DNA of 64,000 nt from Hordeum vulgare subsp. vulgare (GCF_904849725.1 NC_058518.1:512991225-513055224), one strand, 5' to 3'; counted from the stretch's first letter, positions 22,496-33,337 are shown. Numbers and translations: made by a program. Notes: generated by a model from the letters alone, not told the origin.

Positions 22496-23837
22496 GAAGA
22501 CCGATTTGAAAAGAAGCTCAGTTGCTGGAAAGGCAAGCTTTTATCTTATAGAGGACGTTTAGTACTTGTTAATTCAGTATTAACCAGTATGCCGATGTTC
22601 CTCCTGTCCTTTTTCGAGTTACCTGTGGGGGTAAGGAAGAGGTTAAATTTCTACCGGTCACGTTTTTTTTGGCAGAGTGATGAAGTGAAAACAAAGTATA
22701 GGCTTATTAAATGGGACATCATTTGCAGACCCAGAGATCAAGGGGGTTTAGGGGTGGAGAATTTAGAGGTTAAAAACAGATGCCTGCTAAGTAAATGGTT
22801 GTTTAGAATTTCGGTAGAAACCGAAGGCATGTGGGTGCAAATTCTAAGGAATAAATACTTGCAACATAAGACCTTAGCTCAGGTGACCGTTAAACCGAAT
22901 GATTCTCCATTCTGAAAAGGATTGATGAGGTGTAAAAACGCGTTTTTTAACCAGACTAGGTTTGTCATTGCTAATGGTGAATCAACTTGATTCTGGGAGG
23001 ATAGATGGTTAGGGGATGTGCCCCTAGCACTGGAATATCCGTAGTTATACAATATTGTCCAACGCAGACAAGCGTCGGTTGCGGCAATTTTGAGCCACAC
23101 GCCTCTAAATATTCAGTTCCGTAGATCTTTGATCGGGGAAAGATGGACCAGCTGGCTACACTTAGTTAGAAGGTTAATGCAAATCCAATTGTCGGATAGG
23201 CCGGACACTATTCATTGGAAGCTAACTAAGAATGGAGCCTTTTCGGTAAAGTCTATGTACCTTCATCTTACAGATTCGGGGTACATTCCAAGATCCAAAC
23301 ATATCTAGGAGGTCAAAGTTTCGTTGAGAATAAAGATCTTTATGTGGTTCATCCATAAAGGTGTTATCTTAACGAAAGACAACTTGGCAAAACGTAACTG
23401 GAAAGGCAACCAGCGATGCAATTTTTGTGACAATAAGGAAACTATCAAGCACCTCTTTTTCAATGCCCGATGGCTAAAATTCTATGGCGTTCTATACACA
23501 TTGCTTTCAATATCAACCCCCCACTAGTGTCAACACGTTGTTTGGGACGTGGGTAGAAGGAGTTGGTGGTCATTTGGCAAAGAGTGTCCGTGTGGGAGCT
23601 TGTGCATTACCGTGGGCAGTTTGGAACTGCAGGAATGATTTAGTGTTTAACAGATGCACATCTATCAATTTTTTGCAGGTTATCTTCAGGGCTACCGCAC
23701 TGATCCGCACGTGGTCATTACTCACTCCTGCGGAAACCAGGGAGCTTATGGTTACTGGGTGTGTCCGCTGGGAGATGGTAGCACAGGGTATCTTTAACCG
23801 GTTTGAATGGCGGCAGGCTAATAGGATAGGTGGCTAG
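22496..23837 (+). pseudogene. LINE ORF2 C-terminal part with zf-RVT, decayed
   Basis: Continues ORF2 with KKLSCWKGKLLSYRGRLVLVN and FWQSDEVKTKYRLI, then the region leading to the zinc-binding zf-RVT domain (KRNWKGNQRCNFC, then ETIKHLFF). Stops interrupt it near 22913, 22988, 23041 and 23306, and the frame changes near 23465-23490 (resuming 23484-23837). The parallel region of the other LINE (57361-58718) is broken at different places. This half has far more stops than the half before the Copia insertion. Confidence 0.85.
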
Positions 23838-24013
23838 TCATCTTCTTATTATACCATCGCTGGTTGGGCGCATTGGGCGCTTTGTATCTCTTTTTTTTTT
23901 GTTCTTTGTTCTCAGATTGCTGTACTCGTTTCGGACTGGTTTCTTTTTTAATAAAGGGCTGCATGCATCTCTCGATGCAGAGGCCAGGGCATTGTCTCCT
24001 TTTCTAAAAAAAA
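22496..24013 (+). mobile_element. LINE (plant L1 type), 3' part
   Basis: Resumes the LINE exactly after the Copia target duplication, with the end of ORF2 and a 3' untranslated region. The poly-A is eight A at 24006-24013. The last 39 bases, from ATGCAGA at 23975, also form the left edge of the tandem units and recur at 35033 and 46090. Confidence 0.9.
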
Positions 24014-24378
24014 GGTATCATCGTCATTTCTATAGCTTTGTCAACATGTAGAGGTTCATTAGCGTATGTGCTCAATATGCAAAACAAAACAAAAGTAACA
24101 AAGACCGGATCAAGTCTCAGGCTCTCTGGAGGAAGGGGCCGCACAAATCGTGCGCACGATGCGTACAATTGTTAATATTTGTGTACAGCAGTTCATATAT
24201 GTACAAAATGGTATAAAATGCGTACAAGATGAAGACTCGGCATAGAGTTGACTATAGCTTGATGCACTATGCAATAAGATTACCAATCACACACTTCACA
24301 AACGTCTTACCCTACCATTCTTGCTCCCACAACCTAGCTTGAACCCCCCCGACGTGAGACCAGGCGCAAGCAGCAGCC
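24014..24378 (+). promoter_or_regulatory. NLR copy 1 5' flank
   Basis: 365 bases between the LINE poly-A and the start codon. TATAAAAT at 24212-24219 (-167) is a candidate TATA box. It is conserved in the relic flank at 698-705 and in copies 2 (35270-35277) and 3 (46327-46334). The LINE end lies immediately upstream, so any distal promoter has been displaced. Confidence 0.5.
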
Positions 24379-24678
24379 ATGGCGGAGCTTGGTGGCATGC
24401 TTGCCGCTGCCATCCTCAAGGTGGTGGGTGAGCAGATTTGTTCGGTGATTGGTGGTCAGATTGCCCTGAAGATGAACTTCGATGAGGACCTGAACAAGAT
24501 GAACATGGTGCTGGAGGGTATCGATGCCCTCCTTGAGGACGCCGAGAGGCGGTCGATCACGGATAAATCGACACGTCTGTGGTTGAAGCGGCTCAAGGAC
24601 TTCATGTATGAGATTTCCGACATGATTGATGAATTCGAAGCCGACACGCAAGCAATCATCCAGCCGTCTGCGCGGAAG
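24379..24678 (+). CDS. NLR copy 1, exon 1: coiled-coil (Rx N) domain
   Basis: 100 codons starting MAELGGMLAAAILKVVGEQI, the usual start of grass RGA-type CC-NLRs. The exon holds most of the Rx N-terminal four-helix domain: LLEDAERRSITDKSTRLWLK at about residues 54-73, and FMYEISDMIDEFEAD at about 77-91, an EDVID-like helix. It ends in phase 0 at a canonical donor (GCGGAAG then GTACGT; GT at 24679-24680). The protein class senses pathogen effectors and triggers immune signalling in the cytoplasm or at membranes. Intron 1 (24679-26158) ends CTCTTGCAG. ATG context GCAGCCATGGCG is favourable. Confidence 0.9.
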
Positions 24679-24717
24679 GTACGTATGTGGAGAAAACAAA
24701 AGTTCATTAACTTGTTA

Positions 24718-24875
24718 CTCCCTCCATTTCTAAATATAAGACCTTTTAGAGATTTTATTATGAACTACATACGGATGTATATAGACACATTTTAGAGTAT
24801 AGATTCACTTATTTTGCTCCGTATGTTGTCCATAGTGAAATGTTTAAAAGGTCTTATATTTAGGAATGGAGGAAG
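24718..24875. mobile_element. Stowaway MITE in NLR copy 1 intron 1
   Basis: 158 bp, ends CTCCCTCCATTTCTAAATAT and its inverse (ATATTTAGGAATGGAGGAAG), TA duplicated at 24716-24717 and 24876-24877. Confidence 0.88.
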
Positions 24876-25327
24876 TATTAGTGTATTTTTGTATCGAATG
24901 CTACTCTTCTCTTTTTGAGAAATAAAAAACTTGTAGTAGTTTTCCTTAGATTAATCACCTTGCATAGATACAAACTTACAACTATGCTAAAAACACGTGT
25001 CTCGGTACCCTCACCTCACATTTGCTGCATCCAGACACACACTGGGTGCTGAGCGAGCGGTAGCTTATTTGGCTTTACAATGAGCCGCCACATTGGAAAG
25101 AATTAAAACACCCACTAAGCTACTAAGCTCTTGAGTCTGCTGGAGGATAGGCTCCTGAATCTGAAACATTTTCTTACGATCTTGTTTTGAATCGTGCTAT
25201 ATATGATGACAATATTCCTATGTTTCCTGTACGACGATTCAAATCCAGCTGCACACCGTAGTATTGAAAGGGCAACGGCCGCTGGATTTCTTGGTCGTAC
25301 AAAGATTGGACACTATTTTTCTTATGT

Positions 25328-25489
25328 GAAGCAGTTTCATTTTGTTTTACCCTGCATGAAACTAGTAGGCTCCTCTTACCAAAATGAAACTATATTACCA
25401 AAATCAACTCACTTCACATAAATCAACTCACTTCACATATTACCAAAATTGAAGCAGTTTCATTTTGTTTTACCCTGCATGAAACTAGT
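25328..25489 (+). repeat. 39-bp direct repeat in intron 1
   Basis: A 39-base sequence starting GAAGCAGTTTCATTTTG and ending CATGAAACTAGT occurs at 25328-25366 and again at 25451-25489, 123 bases apart. Present in all three units. Confidence 0.8.
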
Positions 25490-25871
25490 CGGTATCCAGT
25501 ACGTAGCTCCATTTTGAATTCCAAATACAGTCATAAGTATTTCCAAATAGAAATTTAATGACATAAATTTTATGCCACGTAAACCATATTATAATACCGC
25601 GACTGTTGGCAGAATCCTAGCTAATTTAACAAATGAAAATACACCTTAAATTTTGAGACGAACCAGTAGACATTTTTTGCTCTCCAATAGGAATATAATA
25701 ATGAATATAACCTATGATTAAATTAAACAAAAATCCTCCGACGCTTGGCATAGATATTGATGTAGTTATATAGTATGTACAAAATATACGAATCTTACCC
25801 ATCAATTTTGGAACTCAACTGGAAACCGAACCTGAATATCCATATTAATATGTGAAGTGAGTTGATTTATG
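25417..25871. repeat. 26-bp inverted repeats bracketing 455 bp in intron 1
   Basis: 25417-25442 (CATAAATCAACTCACTTCAC and six more bases) is perfectly inverted at 25846-25871. The enclosed AT-rich sequence has no ORF. It may be a small DNA transposon, but no clear target duplication flanks it. Copies lie at 36474-36928 and 47531-47985. Confidence 0.6.
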
Positions 25872-26158
25872 CATGATCACATCAAACACGTTTTTGATGC
25901 TATTTTGTATTTATATTCGTAAATATTGTCAATTTTAATTTCTAGATTTATATTTCTTATATTTTGTGTGTCAATGGCATATGTAATTTATCATTCAAAA
26001 TAAGAATGAAATTTGATCCAATTAACATAAGAGGACATGACTCATAATGCTTTAACCAAATTACCTATTGGGTTGAATTAATACATTTGTAATACCATAT
26101 ACTATAGTACTTGCCAAGTTTCCATTTCACATTGTATTAACAACTCACCCTCTTGCAG

Positions 26159-27315
26159 TCCTCTTTCAAAAAATATTTCGCAACTATGATCTCTTGTCTC
26201 ACAATTGGCCCTGAGATTATAATGGCCAATAAGATGGATAAGATGATGCAGGGTCTAGAAGTAATAACAGATCAACACAAGAAATTCAAATTAATGGAAG
26301 GTACTAATGCGAGTGAGCCAAAGGTTATAGATATACGGGAAACATCGTCAACCTTGGAGACACATATCATTGGGAGAAACAGGGAGAAAGATAAAATATT
26401 GGTATCTTTATCAAAGAGCATGAAAAAGGAGATCACAATCCTTCCCATTTATGGCATTGGCGGCCTTGGAAAAACAACCTTGGCAAAAATGGTTTACAAT
26501 AGTTTCCAATTCAGAGAATACTCCCAAGTGTGGGTTTATGTGTCCCAGACATTTGATTTGAAGAAAATTGGCAATTCTATAATATCACAACTATCACAGA
26601 AAGAGAATGAGAGTGGCTACACTGGAAAGCAGATGATCCATAATTCCCTTCAGAAGCTCATTGCCAATAAGAATATACTGATTGTTTTAGATGACCTATG
26701 GGAAGATAACAATTCTCATTTGGAAGAGTTGATGGGTTGGTTAAAGGTGGAAGAGAGTGGCAAGGTGGTTGTTATAGTTACCACACGCTATGAGGGCATT
26801 GCAAAGAAAATTTGCACAATTCAACCTCACAAATTAGCACCACTAACAGATGACCAGTGTTGGAATATCATAAAGCAAAAGAGTGACTTTGAATTGAGAG
26901 GTGACAAAGAAGAGTTGCATCACATAGGCCAGGACATTGCAAGTAAGTGTCGAGGTGTGGCTTTAGCAGCCCAATCGCTGGGACACATGCTGCATTCTCT
27001 CTCCTTTGATGAATGGGAGTCTGTGAAAAACAGTGATTTCTGGAATTTATCTGATTCGGAAGATACAAGCTTGACACATGCGCTTGCATCTTTGAAGTTA
27101 AGCTATAGTGTTATGCCTTCATATTTGAAGATATGTTTTGCCTATTGTGCGATTTTCCCAAAAGGTTACAAGATAGTTAAAGATGACCTGATTCATCAGT
27201 GGATTTCTCTGGGTTTCATTAAGGCAACAGGCAGTTATCCACTTGGCAGCTTGGTGAGAAATGTGTTAGGCAGCTTTTGGGTCTATCCTTCCTTGAACAT
27301 TCAAAGTCAATACTG
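26159..27315 (+). pseudogene. NLR copy 1, exon 2: NB-ARC domain, frameshifted at end
   Basis: Nucleotide-binding switch domain. P-loop GIGGLGKTT (26453-26479, about residue 199 of the joined protein), RNBS-A-like block (VWVYVSQTFDLKKI), kinase 2 ILIVLDDLW (about 26678-26703, final W as in CC-type NLRs), RNBS-B VVVIVTTRYEGIA, a variant GLPL (CRGVALAAQ) and RNBS-D (LKICFAYCAIFPKGY, about 27124-27168). After GFIKATGSYP, one base is missing near 27238-27243. The family pattern WQLGEK...RQLLGLSFLEHSK continues in the next frame up to the donor CTG|GTGAGT (GT 27316-27317). The exon is 1157 nt, one short of phase 0. Spliced at this donor to exon 3, TG plus A makes a UGA at the junction. Donor TTG|GTGAGA (GT 27254-27255) instead gives 1095 nt and an open frame. 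Labelled pseudogene because of the shift, but use of the upstream donor is possible. Confidence 0.85.
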
Positions 27316-27399
27316 GTGAGTTAGTTCATACCTTATACCATTGACAATTTTAATGAATTCTCTGAATTATTTAAAGCAATTACATGATTTGTATATGTA

Positions 27400-28486
27400 C
27401 ATTAAACACAATAAATGATATTGAAATGACCATGTATCCATTACGATATTTTTTGTGTAATCTCTTACGATGTATCCTATCATAATGTTTGCATCTCATT
27501 ACGATATTACGATGTATTACTTTTCAAATAACTTCTTAAAAGATAGTTATTGTTCATACATAGGAAAAACACGCCCATGGGATATCCTTAGATATAGAAT
27601 ATTGATGTTATTCTCTATGATATACTTCATAATAGAAAATAAAGTGTAATCTTATGGAAGTATGCTAGCGTTAATTAATACTAGCGTCGGCGTAAATCTA
27701 TGAATTTATTCAATTTATTTTTCTTACTATAGGAATAAACATTTGAATTCAACATTATTCCATGAGTCCTATTTCAAAGCCTATATTTTATTGGGGAAAA
27801 TAAAAATAAAAGTAACCCATCTTTTCCCATTCTCTCTCTATGCAAGGGTGGAAGAACCAAAATAAAGGATTTTGGAAGAAAACAAATGAACTTTCGAAAT
27901 CTAATTATTATGCGTAAAGGGAAGGAGTTGAGATTTCTACTTATTCCTACATACCATCTAGTAACAAGAATATGAAATTGTAAATAGCAAAAAAATATTG
28001 TCTTGCATGGCTAAGTCTAAAGAAATACAAATATCCATCTATACAAATTCATCTGCATCAAATTTATATCAGAATAGAGGATGGATGCATCATTCAAGGA
28101 GTTGGATTAACTTCCCTTATGCTTCTTTATCATAAGTTTGATAAGCACCCTTTTTGCTTTCTTGATAATTAATGGACAAAAATTGTATTTTATAACATGC
28201 TTGTTTTTACTATATTTATAGTAAACACACTGCATGATACTGAAATGACCATGTATCTGTTATGATTTTTACATAGTACGATGTATACTATCATAAAATT
28301 ACATCTTCTTACGATATACTATTTTCGAAATAACTTTACAAACTATGAAGATGCCCATTGTTCATACGCAGGGAAAATGCACCCTAGCACATCCTTAGAT
28401 ATTAGAATATGTATGTTATTTTCTAAGGTATGCTTCGTAACAGAAAATACAATTCTAATCTTATGGAAGTATGCTAGCATCAACAT
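27400..28486 (+). repeat. Diverged direct repeat within intron 2
   Basis: About 270 bases at 27400-27677 recur imperfectly at 28217-28486, with shared words GAAATGACCATGTATC, CATCCTTAGATAT-like and CTTATGGAAGTATGCTAGC. No ORF. Intron 2 (27316-28829) otherwise shows nothing recognisable. The same arrangement occurs in copies 2 and 3. Confidence 0.65.
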
Positions 28487-28829
28487 TAATGTTTAGGTGC
28501 AGCAAGAATTTCAAATTTTTATGTGTAAATTTTAGTTAAGTTGCTTCTGCATGTAACACTACACAACCGTAGCTTCCCAAGCCTCACTTGAGCAATCCGC
28601 ATTTTATGCTTCACTTTGACCAACTACCAGGATTAATTAGCATTAGAAATAACACAATTTGTTCACTAGCTAGTGACTACTGACCGTGGATGGTTGACCT
28701 ACATAATTAAGTGCGTTTATCTTGACTATTTGGATGTCACATGCCATCATATTTTAGTATGCAATAAATGTGTTAATACAAAAAATGATTTGTGTATTAA
28801 AAACTTACATTGCTAAGTGTTCATTACAG

Positions 28830-31484
28830 ACTACAGGAATGGATTATGAAAATGATAGATTGTTCACCATGCACGATTTGGTGCACGATCTAGCAAGATT
28901 GGTCATGGTCGACGAAGTACATGTTGCTACCAAACAAGGCAACACAGGGGAAGGTTGCTGCCACTTTGCATTGCTAAATGATTGTTGTAAGCCATTGGAG
29001 TCATCCAAGATAAGGGCACTTCGTTTTATGGAGTGTGACAAAAGTGAACTTCATGATGCTGCCTTTTCATCTGCCAAGTCCATGCGTGTCTTGGACTTAA
29101 GCGAGTGCTCCATGCATAAATTTTCAGATTCTATTCAAGTGTTGAAGCAATTGAGATATCTAAGTGCTCCAAGAATCCAAGATGGAAATATTCCGGATAG
29201 TATCACCAAGCTTTCAAAATTAATTTACCTGAACCTTCATGGATCTCCTAAACTCTTAGCACTACCAGAGTCAATTGGAGAAATTGAGGGTCTAATGTAT
29301 CTTGATTTGTCGGGTTGTTCAAGAATTGAAGAACTTCCTGAATCTTTAAGGAGGCTAAAAGAATTGGTGCATCTGGATTTATCAAATTGCTTTTGTGTTC
29401 GAGGTATATCGGTATTCTTGGGGAGCCTCACACAACTTCAGTATTTGAACTTATCATACTGCCCAAATATCGGAGAGTTGCCTGAAGATCTAAGTGGTCT
29501 ATCCAAATTGCAGTATTTGAACTTATCATTCAGCTCATATCTTCAATATTGCCAAGAAGCAGAATTTTTGAGGGCCTTTACAAAGCTCGAGTACTTAAAC
29601 TTGTCTTCAGACCATTCTGTACTTCAAAAGCTCCCTGAAGCTTTGGGCAGATTCCTTCAACTCAAGTACTTAAACTTATCTGGTTGTCGAGATATGACAA
29701 TATTGCCAATGTGTATTGGGAGTCTAAAATGTCTGGCGCATCTTGATTTATCACACTGTTATAGTATTTATCGTCTTCAAGAGGCTTTGGTGGGTCTTAC
29801 CAATCTGAGATATTTGAATTTAAAAGATACATGTTTGAAACCACAACTAGAAGATGATGATACCAAATCTTATTGGAAGAGATCATGTTTACTTGGTTCA
29901 CCATTGGAAAACAATCATTATGGGAATTACTTTCAAAGTCTCATCAACCATTTAGGCAATAATCTTTCCAATCTAGAGCATTTAGACTTGTCTTATAATC
30001 GCTCTCTTGAAAGCATACCTGAAAGTATTTGTCGCATGAGAAATCTGCATACATTGGACCTCTCGGAATGCATACTTCTTGCAAAGATACCAGAAAGTAT
30101 ACATACACTTGGTAGTTTGAAGTTTCTCTATTTAAAGGGATGTGACCTTCTTTCCAGAATACCACACCTTGGTGGCAGTACAGTATCGTTACCATACTTT
30201 GTGGTGCGTGCTGGTGATGAAGATTGTAGAAGCAACCTTGTCCTACTTCAATCCACAGATCCTGTTGAGCTGCAGATATCTGAACTTGAAAAAGTGAAGT
30301 CCCCAAGAGAGGCACATCGTATAAAATTAGTGGAAAAACATAGGCTCAAGGACTTGAAATTGGAGTGGACCAGAGGTGTTGAGAGATTTGTCTATGACAA
30401 AATGTTGTTGAAAAATCTAGTGCCGCCAAGCACATTGAAGAATTTGGAGATATGTGGTTACAATGGTGTGAGCTTTCCTGCGTGGCTAGTGGGACAACTA
30501 CCAAACCTAGTCTCATTGGTTCTCAGAGATATGGAAAATGTGGAAGAGTGGAACATGTCATACTCCATTGATGAGGACCATGTGATTCAAACATTGGAAA
30601 TACATGGTTGTCCCATGTTAAGGATGAAACGACCTCTTCCTAAAGCTAAATCATGGGTGATATCACACAGTGATAATGTATTATCATCATTGGATGAGTG
30701 CACTGTGTCACACACCAGTGCTTTCCCCTGCACTTCTCCGATAACTACCGTGTTGTTGTCGATTAAATACTGCAAGGGGCCTTATCGGTGGAGGTTACTT
30801 CAACACTTCACTGGACTCTCTTCTTTGTCAATTCACAACTGCGGTGATCTAACTGGATCACCAGCGATCACCCATCATCTATGGTCTCTCGAGGCACTAT
30901 GCCTAGAAGACGAACATATGGAAGAACTGCCAAAATGGATGGGTGAGCTCAGATCTCTACACAGTCTGGAAATAAGGTGGAGCAATGTTGTAACAGAGTT
31001 AAATGAGACAATGAGGAAACTCACAATGCTGCAGTCACTAAACTTGTCCTATTGCAACAATTTATCACTGCCACATTGGTTAGGCGAACTTACCTCTCTC
31101 AAGGAACTTGTTGTGTGTTCCAGTGATGTCTTGAGGTCTTTACCGGAAAGCATACAACAACTCACCGACCTTCAGAAAATAAAAATAAGCAATTGCCCTA
31201 AATTAGAGCATGTTGTTGCTGAATCATTGGAGGGAATGATGAAGCGCACTCATAACCAAGAAAGGGTATGCGTCCTGCCCAACTCTCTCGAGGAACTTAC
31301 TATCCTTACATGTCATGGTGTCAAGTCTTTGCCCGAGGGCATACATCAACTCACCAACCTCAAAAACCTAGAGATTGATGACTGCTACTACCTTTATCAG
31401 TGGTGTAAATTAGAGGAGAGCAGGAAGCTTGCTCACATACAAAACAAGGTACATATCTATCCTGCCATGCTTTCATCATACTAA
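28830..31484 (+). CDS. NLR copy 1, exon 3: MHD motif and leucine-rich repeats
   Basis: Begins at acceptor TTCATTACAG (AG ends 28829) in phase 0 with TTGMDYENDRLFTMHDLVHD. MHD is at 28869-28877, the nucleotide-sensing motif of the ARC2 domain. It continues for about 870 codons of leucine-rich repeats (LRYLSAPRI, LIYLNLHGS, LMYLDLSGCSRIEELPESL, LEHLDLSYNRSLESIPESI and more), the effector-recognition and autoinhibitory region. No stop or shift inside. The open frame ends at a TAA at 31482-31484. A good donor (CAAG|GTACAT, GT 31449-31450) suggests splicing to a terminal exon at 32221-32244 instead. The LRR part is fully open, which is unusual next to a broken NB-ARC exon. Confidence 0.88.
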   Translation, partial: TTGMDYENDRLFTMHDLVHDLARLVMVDEVHVATKQGNTGEGCCHFALLNDCCKPLESSKIRALRFMECDKSELHDAAFSSAKSMRVLDLSECSMHKFSDSIQVLKQLRYLSAPRIQDGNIPDSITKLSKLIYLNLHGSPKLLALPESIGEIEGLMYLDLSGCSRIEELPESLRRLKELVHLDLSNCFCVRGISVFLGSLTQLQYLNLSYCPNIGELPEDLSGLSKLQYLNLSFSSYLQYCQEAEFLRAFTKLEYLNLSSDHSVLQKLPEALGRFLQLKYLNLSGCRDMTILPMCIGSLKCLAHLDLSHCYSIYRLQEALVGLTNLRYLNLKDTCLKPQLEDDDTKSYWKRSCLLGSPLENNHYGNYFQSLINHLGNNLSNLEHLDLSYNRSLESIPESICRMRNLHTLDLSECILLAKIPESIHTLGSLKFLYLKGCDLLSRIPHLGGSTVSLPYFVVRAGDEDCRSNLVLLQSTDPVELQISELEKVKSPREAHRIKLVEKHRLKDLKLEWTRGVERFVYDKMLLKNLVPPSTLKNLEICGYNGVSFPAWLVGQLPNLVSLVLRDMENVEEWNMSYSIDEDHVIQTLEIHGCPMLRMKRPLPKAKSWVISHSDNVLSSLDECTVSHTSAFPCTSPITTVLLSIKYCKGPYRWRLLQHFTGLSSLSIHNCGDLTGSPAITHHLWSLEALCLEDEHMEELPKWMGELRSLHSLEIRWSNVVTELNETMRKLTMLQSLNLSYCNNLSLPHWLGELTSLKELVVCSSDVLRSLPESIQQLTDLQKIKISNCPKLEHVVAESLEGMMKRTHNQERVCVLPNSLEELTILTCHGVKSLPEGIHQLTNLKNLEIDDCYYLYQWCKLEESRKLAHIQNKVHIYPAMLSSY

Positions 31485-31812
31485 TCTTAATTTGCAATGC
31501 TTAATGTTACTTCTTTTTTCTTGATGTTACAATGGGATATATCATGTCGCATTTCTCCATGCATAAATGTGTAGATATCCATGTACTTTGTTAAAACACA
31601 CCTAGATGTGCCAAATAGTATAGCCATAGCAAAAGGATGAATTCTCTAATTTCGAGAGTAAGTGATGGTGCGCCACTACCAATGTAAGACATATTAACTG
31701 AGATAGATATTTGTTTGAAGCACGGGTCAGAGGATTACACTTTTATTTTTGAAAGGAGAAATATCCCTGACTGCTGCATTATGTGAGCTCATGCAGACAA
31801 CCATCTTTATTA

Positions 31813-31972
31813 CTCCCTCCGTACCTAAATATAAGTCTTTTAAGATATTTCACTACGTGTCTACATATGGAGCAAAATGAGTGAATCTATACCCTAAAAT
31901 ATGTCTATATACATTCGTATGTAGTCCATTAGTGAAACTCTTAGAAAGACTTATATTTAGGAACAGAGGAAG
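31813..31972. mobile_element. Stowaway MITE in NLR copy 1 intron 3
   Basis: 160 bp, left end CTCCCTCCGTACCTAAATAT, inverse at right end, TA duplicated at 31811-31812 and 31973-31974. Confidence 0.88.
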
Positions 31973-32220
31973 TAAAACACAGTAGCAGAGTAGTAGTGCC
32001 TTACAGTCGGAACCAAATTTGCTTCATCTGAATGATAGTGTTTAAATAATGCTTTTGTTTTGTCATTATTCCGAATGAATAAAGGAATTGTCATTATTCT
32101 TGCAGTGTTTTGTCTGGTAGGCAGTGCATCCACCGCAGACACGCAGGTTTGCCAAATCAAGGTCCTGAATCACCCTGAAAGATTTTTGTTTGGGTTGACA
32201 CTAAATTAATGGAGTTGCAG

Positions 32221-32244
32221 GAGGACCATCAGGAGCAAATATAA
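32221..32244 (+). CDS. NLR copy 1, possible terminal exon
   Basis: Follows acceptor GGAGTTGCAG (ends 32220) in phase 0. Seven codons (EDHQEQI) and TAA. If used, the LRR exon ends at 31448. Short C-terminal exons are common in this NLR class, but no transcript evidence is available here. Confidence 0.4.
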   Translation, partial: EDHQEQI

Positions 32245-33127
32245 TTATGAGCTATGGTTATGGGTATCTGGTTTGCAAGATTCAACTATATTATTCGGGC
32301 GTTCTACATAAATCTACTAAGGTAACCTTTTGCTCCATGCTCTTAAACATCATTGTGAACCCCTGGTTTGATGTGCCGACATGTCTACATTATCTCAGTC
32401 ACCCGTCGTTATGTGCAGCATGGAACTGTGCTCAAAATTTCCCAGAGAACCTGGAGGCTGCAGCATCTACACTGTTCTACAGGACTACATGGTTTCAGAC
32501 TTTCAGAGCGCACCCTGTTGACCTTGGCCCCCATCTTCTATACTGCAGACGCCGACATCTTCGATTTGTCCTTAGTGGCAACCATGTTATTGTTTCCTTC
32601 TTAAGATGCTGCCCAAGTGCAGGGTTTTGTTGTAACTTCGGTGTGTCTGCTTATCTCTGCTTAGATGCAAAAGGTGGGCAGCCCCACAACGTTTTATAGA
32701 ACAAAAAGAGTGACAACTCCGGTGAGAAGAAATTGTACTTGTAATATTTGCTGCGAGTTGCATTTATACCGTCTGGGTGATTTTGGTACTTGCTTGTGTT
32801 GAGCATGATGTAGTACAATTCAACGCGATACTTTAACACTTGTAAAGCATGATACTTTCTTGGGATGATCTGGCGGCACATAATGGTCTGCTAGATTGTC
32901 AGATTAATTATGTGACAATGTACAGTTATTTTCTGAATGAAAGATGAGCAGGTCCAAATCAAACTACAAGGAGGTATGTTGGCACCAACTCCAATCCCAG
33001 GTTGTTCTATGCGTGTGTGTGTGCACGCGCGTTGTGTGGCAGACATCAGATCAATTCTACCTCATGGGTGCAATCTCAGTATCCCTACACTGCAGATACA
33101 TGATACCGATACATATAGCCTGCAATT

Positions 33128-33337
33128 CTATTCTTGATTCCTTGATGTATATATGTATTGCTCCATCGTGCATAATTTACTAGTCTCAGGTTGCTTTGGG
33201 GCTGGCTGCTGCGATGAAGCGCCGGTGAGTGGAGAAGGTCCTCGAGATGCAATGAAGGAGAGGGCGAGGGTGAGGAAAAACAACATCACCATGCGCTTCC
33301 TCTGATTCAATGACAGAAAGCCTTGGAGAGACGTCAA
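33128..33337 (-). other. Small minus-strand ORF with signal-peptide-like start
   Basis: 69 codons. After a basic stretch (NQRKR) comes the hydrophobic run MVMLFFLTLALSFIA, then a Ser/Pro/Gln-rich tail, as in small secreted peptides. I recognise no family and no promoter. Identical frames lie at 44185-44394 and 55242-55451. Could be chance. Confidence 0.25.

Noticed and set aside
29944..30315. Minus-strand ORFs opposite the LRR exon
   Set aside because: They are shadows of the repetitive LRR coding sequence, with no recognisable product.
32247..32699. 150-aa plus-strand ORF downstream of each NLR copy
   Set aside because: No domain, no start context or splice support, and it directly follows a likely NLR terminal exon. 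Read as 3' UTR.
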